Source: an uncultured Flavobacteriaceae bacterium
Lineage (GTDB): Bacteria > Bacteroidota > Bacteroidia > Flavobacteriales > Flavobacteriaceae
Reading direction: 5' to 3'
Assembly: GCA_913020685.1 (NCBI GenBank)
Contig: CAJWAY010000071.1
Coordinates: 1-5,802, forward strand
Length of the DNA stretch: 5,802 nucleotides
In this document: piece by piece, positions 1-5,561 of the stretch
How positions within the stretch are numbered: position 1 is the stretch's first letter
Layout of the letters: each line of letters begins with the position of its first letter
Position numbers and translations under genes: made by a program
The notes under the pieces: generated by a model
What the model saw: the letters and a program-made list of their open reading frames with translations, nothing else
Told to the model about the DNA's origin: nothing
The model's database searches: none

Positions 1-432
1 GCTGAGGAATTGGCTTTGATCGGACCAAGCACCAACCGATGGGTCCCCGAGATATTAGAGGCCAACGATCCAACTGATATTTCATATTACCCTAACATGA
101 ATGGTCAACTGGTTTTTAAAAACGCAGTGGTCCGATTTTCTGAAGTCATCATGGAAGGTTTACAACAAAACAAGATGACTCCGGAACAAATTGATATGTT
201 GATCCCTCACCAGGCGAACCTCCGTATTTCTCAATTCATTCAAAGGAAATTTGGTCTTAATGATGACCAAGTTTACAACAACATAATGCGATATGGTAAC
301 ACTACTGCCGGATCTATTCCCATCGCTATGACAGAAGCATGGGAGGAAGGTAAAATTAAATCTGGAGATTTGGTGGTCTTGGCTGCCTTTGGTAGTGGAT
401 TTACTTGGGGAAGTTCTTTGATCAGGTGGTAG
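1..432 (+). CDS. fabH: 3-oxoacyl-ACP synthase III (FabH-type KAS III), C-terminal part, 5' end cut by window
   Basis: Reading frame 1 is open from the first base and ends in TAG at 430-432, giving 143 residues; the start and the N-terminal half lie outside the window. KAS III starts bacterial fatty-acid synthesis in the cytoplasm by condensing an acyl-CoA, usually acetyl-CoA or a branched primer, with malonyl-ACP. Two of the three residues of the thiolase-fold Cys-His-Asn triad are visible: the His of IPHQANLRI (residue 70 of the fragment) and the Asn of RYGNTTAGSIP (residue 100). The ending FGSGFTWGSSLIRW is the family's normal C-terminus, so the 3' end is intact. The catalytic Cys should lie in the missing part. 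The length suits the last 45% of a protein of about 320-350 residues. Many Bacteroidota carry several FabH paralogs, so this could be a paralog rather than the main housekeeping copy. The family call is firm; the gene symbol is less so. Confidence 0.9.
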   Translation, partial: AEELALIGPSTNRWVPEILEANDPTDISYYPNMNGQLVFKNAVVRFSEVIMEGLQQNKMTPEQIDMLIPHQANLRISQFIQRKFGLNDDQVYNNIMRYGNTTAGSIPIAMTEAWEEGKIKSGDLVVLAAFGSGFTWGSSLIRW

Positions 433-1894
433 TCTTTTTTTGACGTATCAACAACAAGCCCAAAAAGGTCAATAGTCCATTCAGGGGGAGCAACTCATAG
501 CCTATTTCATAACCACCCAAAGATTCGGGTGAAAAGTTACCCACAAACATTATTAATAAAATGGACAGAATTACTACAATCCATACCCTGCGGTCCTGAA
601 TTTGAAATGGAGTGAAAATACCAAATGCAAATAACCCCAATAGTGGCCCATAAGTATAGGAGGCCGCAGTCAACAAACCGTCGATCACATTTCGATCCAT
701 AATGTATTTGAACAGAATAACCACCACGACAAGAACGAGACTCATGCCCAAATGGGTTTGCTTGCGGATCTTTTTTTGTTGATTTTCGGGAAATTCATCT
801 AGTTTAAGGAAATCAATACAAAAGGAGGTAGTTAGTGAGGTCAAGGCACTATCGGCACTGCTATAGGCGGCAGCGATCAAGCCCAGAATAAAAATAATAC
901 CTACCCCCAATCCCAAGCCACCATTGATGGCAACTTCGGGGAATAAAAGATCGGCTTTAGGGCTGCCCTCCATGAGTGGTATCATGATTTGGTTTTGTTC
1001 GGCATAAAGAAAGATCATCGCACCCAGCAGTAAAAACAAAAAAGTAACTACAATCAAGACTAGACTGAATACAACCATATTGATTTGCGCCGCTTTAAGA
1101 GTCCTGCACGTAAGGTTTTTTTGCATCATATCTTGGTCCAATCCTGTCATGCAAATGGTGATGAATACCCCTCCAATAAATGATTTCAAAAAGTGATTTC
1201 GGACCATTAAATCACCGGTTACCCACGTACGGGTATAGTTTTGAAATCGATTTTCTGTAAGTATTTCTGACAGATTTAAATTCAGTACATTTCCAAGGTG
1301 GTAGAGGGTCAGACCCACAGTAGTCAACATTAGTAGTGTTTGTAGGGTATCAGTCCATACAATGGTTTTGATCCCTCCTTTATAGGTATATACCCAAATC
1401 AACAAAACAGAAAGTATTACGGTGATTTCAAAGGGTAAACCCCAGGCATCAAAAATAAATTGTTGTAAAACGATAGCAACCAAAAAAAGTCTAAAGCTGG
1501 CTCCCAAAACCCTTGAAACGAAAAAAGATACTGCTCCAACTTTATGACTATTGTAACCAAATCGGTCTTGAAGGTATTCGTATATGGAAGTCAGATTTTG
1601 ATTATAATATATTGGAAGTAAAACAAAAGCGACTACGAAATACCCGGCCCAATAGCCCAGTACCACTTGGAAATAGCTGAATCCAGTGTCACCCACCCAT
1701 CCGGGTACCGATATAAAGGTGACACCAGATAGAGACGCCCCTACCATTCCAAAAGCAACCAGGTACCATGGAGAACTTCGATTTGCGGTAAAAAATGTTT
1801 GATTGTCAGCCTTCTTGCCAGTAAGGTAAGCAATGAGCACCAATAGGGCGAAATAACCCAAAATCAAAATCAATATAAAAGCTGGTACTAGCAT
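422..1894 (-). CDS. Sodium:solute symporter (SSS/SLC5 family)
   Basis: A 490-residue inner-membrane protein that should use the sodium gradient to import a small solute; the substrate cannot be read from the sequence. It is hydrophobic nearly throughout, and I count about 13 membrane segments (roughly residues 4-22, 43-63, 73-98, 119-147, 154-171, 180-202, 235-252, 270-297, 325-347, 382-398, 404-428, 434-451, 465-484), as expected for the LeuT-fold SSS family. Recognisable family segments are GGIKTIVWTDTLQ (173-185), GLDQDMMQKNL (251-261) and the small-residue stretch AAAYSSADSALTSL (341-354). The last matches the TM8 region of vSGLT-type transporters, whose serines help form the Na2 sodium site. 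The ATG at 1892-1894 starts directly at the first membrane helix and has no Shine-Dalgarno sequence. The stop lies inside the convergent fabH-type gene, and recR is divergent across 54 bp. The gene looks complete. Relatives are often annotated as SSS transporters near sugar or sialic-acid genes, but no such neighbour is present here. Confidence 0.93.
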   Translation of the reverse strand: MLVPAFILILILGYFALLVLIAYLTGKKADNQTFFTANRSSPWYLVAFGMVGASLSGVTFISVPGWVGDTGFSYFQVVLGYWAGYFVVAFVLLPIYYNQNLTSIYEYLQDRFGYNSHKVGAVSFFVSRVLGASFRLFLVAIVLQQFIFDAWGLPFEITVILSVLLIWVYTYKGGIKTIVWTDTLQTLLMLTTVGLTLYHLGNVLNLNLSEILTENRFQNYTRTWVTGDLMVRNHFLKSFIGGVFITICMTGLDQDMMQKNLTCRTLKAAQINMVVFSLVLIVVTFLFLLLGAMIFLYAEQNQIMIPLMEGSPKADLLFPEVAINGGLGLGVGIIFILGLIAAAYSSADSALTSLTTSFCIDFLKLDEFPENQQKKIRKQTHLGMSLVLVVVVILFKYIMDRNVIDGLLTAASYTYGPLLGLFAFGIFTPFQIQDRRVWIVVILSILLIMFVGNFSPESLGGYEIGYELLPLNGLLTFLGLLLIRQKKTTT

Positions 1895-1948
1895 ATTTAG
1901 TTTAAATATACAAATTCAAAACATGAGAATTATTCCTAAATTTGTAAT
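1895..1948. promoter_or_regulatory. Divergent symporter/recR intergenic region with a TAnnTTTG box for recR
   Basis: These 54 bp must serve both divergent genes unless a promoter lies inside one of them. On the plus strand TAAATTTG at 1937-1944 matches exactly the Bacteroidota -7 element TAnnTTTG and ends four bases before the recR ATG. No clear -33 TTTG was found at the usual distance. On the minus strand the complement of 1903-1910 reads TATATTTA, one base off the same consensus, about 10 bases before the symporter ATG, again without a well-placed -33 box. No Shine-Dalgarno sequence precedes either start. The recR box is plausible; the symporter box is weak and could be chance in AT-rich DNA. 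Confidence 0.45.
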
Positions 1949-2569
1949 ATGGAATTCTCCTCAAAGCTTTTAGAAAATGCAGTCAATCAAATCGCCCAAT
2001 TACCTGGGATTGGCAAAAGAACAGCATTGCGATTGGCATTACACCTGCTCAAACTACCCAAAGAAAACACTTCTCATCTGACTAAAGCGCTGAATGACCT
2101 CAGGGAGCAAATTAATTTTTGTACTTCTTGTCATAATTTGTCTGATGTACCACTTTGTGAAATATGTTCAAATCCTGGACGGGACGATTCTTTGCTTTGT
2201 GTAGTTGAAGATATCAGAGATGTCATTGCCATCGAAAATACCGGACAATTCAAAGGTTATTATCACGTTTTGGGAGGTATCATTTCCCCTATTGATGGTA
2301 TAGGACCTAAAGATTTAAATTTGGATTCTCTTGAGCAAAAAGTCAAGCAAGGCAAATTGAAAGAAATTATTTTTGCTTTGAGTGCAACCATGGAGGCTGA
2401 TACAACCAACTTCTACATATATAAAATACTTGCACCTTATGAGATCAAAACATCGGCCATAGCCAGGGGAATTCCAGTAGGAGACGAATTGGAATATACA
2501 GATGAAGTCACTTTAGGGAGAAGTATTCTTAAAAGAGTTCCCTACGAAAATTCAATAGCAGATAAATAG
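1949..2569 (+). CDS. recR: Recombination mediator protein RecR
   Basis: RecR acts with RecO (and RecF) to load RecA onto SSB-coated single-stranded DNA during gap repair. The 206 residues match the usual length of about 200, and all domains appear in order. A helix-hairpin-helix DNA-binding segment (about 15-34) contains LPGIGKRTALRLALHLL. A C4 zinc finger uses Cys58, Cys61, Cys70 and Cys73 (C-x2-C-x8-C-x2-C). A Toprim domain (about 83-165) opens with LCVVEDIRDVIAIE, carrying the acidic Glu87/Asp88. The conserved C-terminal segment ARGIPVGDELEYTDEVTLGRS (172-192) follows; part of it forms the Walker-B-like region. The ATG at 1949 gives a normal N-terminus and sits just after a TAnnTTTG box with no Shine-Dalgarno sequence. 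The gene is complete and stands alone between the divergent symporter and the E2 gene, with a palindrome at its stop codon. This identification is secure. Confidence 0.98.
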   Translation: MEFSSKLLENAVNQIAQLPGIGKRTALRLALHLLKLPKENTSHLTKALNDLREQINFCTSCHNLSDVPLCEICSNPGRDDSLLCVVEDIRDVIAIENTGQFKGYYHVLGGIISPIDGIGPKDLNLDSLEQKVKQGKLKEIIFALSATMEADTTNFYIYKILAPYEIKTSAIARGIPVGDELEYTDEVTLGRSILKRVPYENSIADK

Positions 2570-2583
2570 TGAGCTCACTTTTT
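2564..2583 (+). terminator. Palindrome plus T-run at the recR stop; possible weak terminator
   Basis: AGTGAGCTCACT at 2568-2579 is a perfect 12-bp palindrome that includes the last two bases of the recR TAG stop. With one T:T mismatch (2567/2580) the symmetry extends to AAATAGTGAGCTCACTTTTT, and a run of five T (2579-2583) forms its right edge. As RNA it gives only a four-base-pair core (AGTG/CACT with an AGCT loop) plus A:U pairs below the mismatch, which is short for an intrinsic terminator. It could instead be an operator-like site or chance. Its place directly after recR, before promoter-like boxes for the E2 gene, fits a transcript boundary. Confidence 0.35.
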
Positions 2584-2612
2584 CTATTATCTAAACACCT
2601 ATATTTCCTCTT

Positions 2613-2629
2613 TAAATTTGGTAATTTTG
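2613..2629 (+). promoter_or_regulatory. Two adjacent TAnnTTTG (-7-like) boxes upstream of the E2 gene
   Basis: TAAATTTG (2613-2620) and TAATTTTG (2622-2629) each match exactly the Bacteroidota -7 consensus TAnnTTTG, one base apart, within the 74-bp recR-E2 gap. The first is identical to the octamer before recR at 1937-1944. The second would place transcription start a few bases downstream, leaving a leader of about ten bases before the ATG at 2644. No -33 TTTG is evident at 17-21 bases upstream of either, so this rests on the -7 element alone. No Shine-Dalgarno sequence is present; the bases before the ATG are A-rich. Confidence 0.45.
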
Positions 2630-2643
2630 TACTTACTTAAAAA

Positions 2644-4059
2644 ATGGGCAAATACTTTTTAAAATTACCCAAAATGGGTGAGAGCGTTATGGAGGCTACT
2701 TTGACTAAATGGTTAAAAGAGGTGGGGGAGTCTGTAGACATCGATGATATTGTGGTAGAGATTGCCACGGACAAGGTTGATTCTGATGTACCCAGCGAAG
2801 TTAAAGGTATATTGATTGAAAAGAAATTTATAGAAAATGATGTCGTCCAGGTAGGGGAAGTGATGGCAGTTATCCAAACTGATGGTGACGAAATCAATGA
2901 TCAAGAAGGTAATAAGGAACTTATTGAGTTTAAAAGCGAAGAGATTCATGAATCATCCAAGAAGGAGGAGAAAATAGAAGCTCCCCTTCCTCAACCAAAA
3001 ACCTTCTCTCTTCCAGATCCACTACCTGAGTTTGAAACTATTTCCAAAAGTATAGACAATGTCAGAAACATGTTATCGTCCGAGCCCCAAAATATAAGTA
3101 GTGAATTTCTTTCTCCTTTGGTAAAAAGTATTGTCAAGGCAGAGGGGCTAGACCAAGAGGAATTAAAATTGATCAGAGGGAGTGGAAAAAACAACCGAAT
3201 CACCAAAAAAGATATTTTGATGTATTTGTCCCAGCGCAGAAGTTCATTTACTTCTGCGAAAGATAAATATTCAACCTTAAGTTCGAGATCTTCACATCTA
3301 ATTTCATCTACAAAAACAACTACAGGGTCAGATACCGTTTTGAAAGGTGATGGGGATCAAATTATCGAGATGACGCGTATGGCTAAGCTCACAGCCGATC
3401 ATATGATACGAAGTAAACAGACCTCGGCACACGTTCAATCATTTATCGAGGCAGATATGACCAATTTGTGGGATTGGCGCGAAAAAGTCAAAAATGACTT
3501 TTTGGAGAGAGAAGGTGAAAAATTGACATTAACTCCCTTATTGATTACTGCCCTAATTAAAGCTTTAAAGGAATTCCCACTTTTAAATTCTTCGGTGGAA
3601 GGAGAAACCATAACACAGAAAAGGGACATCAATATTGGTATGGCTGCTGCTATGGCTGATGGAAATCTGATTGTTCCAGTGATCAAAAATGCTGATCATT
3701 TGAATATGGTAGGTCTAGCCAAGGCGGTAAATGACTTGGCACACCGGGCCAGAACTCAGCAATTGAAGCCAGAAGAAGTTCAAGATGGTACTTTTACCTT
3801 TACCAATATTGGTAATTTTGGATCGCTAACAGGCACTCCTATCATCAATCAGCCACAAGTGGGGATTGTCGCAGTGGGTATTATTCGCAAAATGCCAGCG
3901 GTCATTGAAACCAAATATGGAGATTCAATTGCGATTCGAAAAAAAATGATAATTTCTCACAGTTATGATCACCGTATCATTAATGGAGCCATGGGAGGTA
4001 AGTTCATCAAGAGCATGTCCGATTATCTTGAAAATTGGGACAAAGACTACTCTATATAA
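2644..4059 (+). CDS. Dihydrolipoamide acyltransferase (E2) of a 2-oxo acid dehydrogenase complex
   Basis: E2 forms the cytoplasmic core of 2-oxo acid dehydrogenase complexes: its lipoyl arm takes the acyl group from E1, the C-terminal domain passes it to CoA, and E3 reoxidises the lipoate. The 471 residues show the full layout. A single lipoyl domain (about 2-78) has the lipoylated Lys44 in EIATDKVDSDVPSE. An acidic, proline-containing linker (about 80-152) follows, then a peripheral-subunit-binding domain (about 155-196, from SPLVKSIVKAEGLD to ITKKDILMYL). A Ser/Thr-rich linker (197-238) leads to the CAT-like catalytic domain (about 240-471), with TFTNIGNFGS and the family segment GTPIINQPQVGI. 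The active-site motif reads DHRIINGA: His443 is present but the usual Asp of HxxxDG is Asn447. Pyruvate, branched-chain and 2-oxoglutarate E2s cannot be separated safely by eye; a branched-chain/general type is likeliest. No E1 or E3 gene lies nearby. The exonuclease gene follows after ten bases. Confidence 0.93.
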   Translation: MGKYFLKLPKMGESVMEATLTKWLKEVGESVDIDDIVVEIATDKVDSDVPSEVKGILIEKKFIENDVVQVGEVMAVIQTDGDEINDQEGNKELIEFKSEEIHESSKKEEKIEAPLPQPKTFSLPDPLPEFETISKSIDNVRNMLSSEPQNISSEFLSPLVKSIVKAEGLDQEELKLIRGSGKNNRITKKDILMYLSQRRSSFTSAKDKYSTLSSRSSHLISSTKTTTGSDTVLKGDGDQIIEMTRMAKLTADHMIRSKQTSAHVQSFIEADMTNLWDWREKVKNDFLEREGEKLTLTPLLITALIKALKEFPLLNSSVEGETITQKRDINIGMAAAMADGNLIVPVIKNADHLNMVGLAKAVNDLAHRARTQQLKPEEVQDGTFTFTNIGNFGSLTGTPIINQPQVGIVAVGIIRKMPAVIETKYGDSIAIRKKMIISHSYDHRIINGAMGGKFIKSMSDYLENWDKDYSI

Positions 4060-4069
4060 ACTTCAACTT

Positions 4070-4837
4070 ATGACGTTAAAACTCACCAGACCTCTCTGTT
4101 TTTTCGATTTGGAAACCACAGGAGTTAATGTAACCAAAGACCGAATAATTGAAATAGCAGTATTAAAATTACATCCTGACGGAACAAAAGAGGATAAAGT
4201 TTGGCGTGTCAATCCCGAATGCCCCATTCCTGCCCAAGTATCAGCTGTTCATGGTATTTACGATGCTGATGTAGCTAATGAACCAAATTTTAAGGCACTT
4301 TCCAAAACCATTTACAATTTTATAAAAAATTCTGATTTGGCCGGATATAATTCTGATCGTTTTGACATCCCCTTATTGGCAGAAGAGATGCTTAGGGCAG
4401 AGATTAATTTTAATATGTCTGATTTTAAATCTGTTGACGTTCAAACTATTTTTCACAAAATGGAACAGCGCACTTTATCGGCGGCATTGAAATTTTACTG
4501 TAATGAAGAATTGGTTGATGCCCATTCTGCTATGGCCGATACCCGAGCAACTTTCGATGTTTTAATGGCACAACTGGAACGATATGATGAGCTGGATGGA
4601 GACGTTGATTCATTGAGTGTATTTACCACCCGAAAAAAATCTGCTGATTTTGCAGGCTTTATCATTTTTAATAAAGATGGGGAAGAAAGCTTTTCTTTTG
4701 GCAAACACAAAGGTAAAACTGTTGAAAGTGTATTAGAGAATGAGCCCGGTTATTTTGGTTGGTTGATCAATGCAGATTTTCCGATGTACACCAAAAAAGT
4801 TCTCACCAACATCCGCTTGAGAAAATTAAACACCTGA
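4070..4837 (+). CDS. DEDDh 3'-5' exonuclease (DNA polymerase III epsilon-like) with ExoX-like C-terminal domain
   Basis: A 255-residue cytoplasmic exonuclease of the DnaQ/RNase T superfamily, which removes nucleotides from 3' ends using two metal ions. All DEDDh residues are visible: Asp13 and Glu15 in FFDLETTG, Asp99 in GYNSDRFDIPLL, then His152 and Asp157 in AHSAMADTRATFDVL. A second small domain follows at about 194-252, with FSFGKHKGKTVESVL and EPGYFGWLINADFP; it resembles the C-terminal domain found after ExoX-like exonucleases, of uncertain function. The ATG at 4070 puts the first catalytic motif ten residues in, as is normal. A longer frame back to 3965 would overlap the E2 gene and add 35 residues with no family resemblance, so I rejected it. 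The start is ten bases after the E2 stop, suggesting one transcript. Although such proteins are often named epsilon subunit, the extra domain makes a stand-alone repair or trimming nuclease likelier than the replicase proofreader. Confidence 0.92.
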   Translation: MTLKLTRPLCFFDLETTGVNVTKDRIIEIAVLKLHPDGTKEDKVWRVNPECPIPAQVSAVHGIYDADVANEPNFKALSKTIYNFIKNSDLAGYNSDRFDIPLLAEEMLRAEINFNMSDFKSVDVQTIFHKMEQRTLSAALKFYCNEELVDAHSAMADTRATFDVLMAQLERYDELDGDVDSLSVFTTRKKSADFAGFIIFNKDGEESFSFGKHKGKTVESVLENEPGYFGWLINADFPMYTKKVLTNIRLRKLNT

Positions 4838-4943
4838 AAAAACTTTTGTCAAACCTCACAACCATTATTTGATAGGTAAAAAACAAATATCCCAGTAACA
4901 TGATTAATTTTCAATTGCCAACAACTTTCTTGATGTTTAACAG
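4838..4943 (+). promoter_or_regulatory. 106-bp gap upstream of the FAH-family gene; no clear promoter
   Basis: This AT-rich gap is the longest noncoding stretch in the window. No strong hairpin with a T-run follows the exonuclease stop, so read-through into the next gene is possible. TAATTTTC at 4905-4912 is one base off TAnnTTTG, and TTTG at 4868-4871 is too far upstream to be its -33 partner. A 15-codon frame runs from the ATG at 4900 to a TGA at 4945-4947, overlapping the next start in ATGA. No Shine-Dalgarno sequence precedes the ATG at 4944. Confidence 0.25.
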
Positions 4944-5555
4944 ATGAAAATTATTTGTATCGGGAGAAATTATCCTCAACATACAGAGGAATTGTCTAAT
5001 AAAAAACCGGAGTCCCCCGTTATCTTTATTAAGCCTGATACGGCAATACTTCAAAGGAGGTTACCATTTTATATCCCTCCTTTTTCGAATCTAATTCACT
5101 ATGAGGTGGAGGTGTTGGTTAGGATCAATCGAATTGGTAAATACATTGAAGAAAAATTTGCCCACAAATATTATCAAGAAATTGGACTTGGCATTGACTT
5201 TACCGCTCGTGATGTCCAACAAAATTTGAAAGATAAGGGTTTGCCTTGGGAAAAGGCAAAAGCTTTTGATGGATCTGCTTTGATTGGGAGTTGGTATAAT
5301 AAAAACAATTTTTTGGATTTGAATCAACTGGATTTTGAACTTGTTAAAAATAATGAAACTGTTCAAAAAGGGAATACCTCACAAATGCTATGGAGTATTG
5401 ATACTTTGATTAATGAAGTGTCTCGATTTTTTACTCTAAAAATTGGTGATGTAATTTTTACCGGAACTCCCGCAGGAGTAGGACCTGTAGTTGTAGATGA
5501 TGTTTTAGTAGGGTATTTGGAAGGTGAAAAAGCATTCACGTTAAAAATAAAATAA
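4944..5555 (+). CDS. Fumarylacetoacetate hydrolase (FAH) family protein
   Basis: A 203-residue cytoplasmic member of the FAH superfamily, whose members use a divalent metal to hydrolyse, decarboxylate or isomerise acylpyruvates and related oxo acids. The metal ligands are visible as Glu54 and Glu56 in HYEVEV and Asp85 in GIDFTARD. Other family segments are AKAFDGSALIG (105-115) and the late IFTGTPAGVGPV (171-182). The short N-terminal part MKIICIGRNYPQH resembles the opening of the small single-domain members (FAHD1/YcgM-like), about 200-220 residues long, so the gene is complete. Only the ATG at 4944 is a sensible start, because an in-frame TAA lies immediately upstream at 4938-4940. The substrate is unknown; acylpyruvate hydrolase or oxaloacetate decarboxylase/tautomerase activity is known for relatives, and true fumarylacetoacetate hydrolase is less likely at this size. 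cinA follows after six bases, implying co-transcription. Confidence 0.93.
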   Translation: MKIICIGRNYPQHTEELSNKKPESPVIFIKPDTAILQRRLPFYIPPFSNLIHYEVEVLVRINRIGKYIEEKFAHKYYQEIGLGIDFTARDVQQNLKDKGLPWEKAKAFDGSALIGSWYNKNNFLDLNQLDFELVKNNETVQKGNTSQMLWSIDTLINEVSRFFTLKIGDVIFTGTPAGVGPVVVDDVLVGYLEGEKAFTLKIK

Positions 5556-5561
5556 AACAAA

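Noticed and set aside
402..441. Possible intrinsic terminator for the fabH-type gene (ACTT-GGGG-AAGT followed later by T7)
   Set aside because: The stem is only four base pairs and lies more than 20 bases before the T-run, so it does not form a credible terminator.
818..829. AAAAGGAGGTAG on the plus strand within the symporter gene
   Set aside because: It lies antisense to an intact membrane-protein gene and no plus-strand coding region follows it.
2637..3206. Minus-strand open frames across the first part of the E2 gene
   Set aside because: They lie opposite a complete, well-recognised E2 gene, show no domain resemblance, and are Ser/Thr/Asn/Phe-rich as expected for shadow frames.
3965..4069. 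Longer N-terminus for the exonuclease gene, starting at 3965 inside the E2 gene
   Set aside because: The extra 35 residues show no family resemblance and would overlap the E2 coding end by 95 bases. The ATG at 4070 places the first catalytic motif at the usual distance from the N-terminus.
5053..5061. Perfect Shine-Dalgarno-like AAAGGAGGT inside the FAH-family gene
   Set aside because: No ATG follows at a suitable distance and the protein reads normally through the site. Bacteroidota make little use of Shine-Dalgarno sequences, so this is most simply coding sequence.
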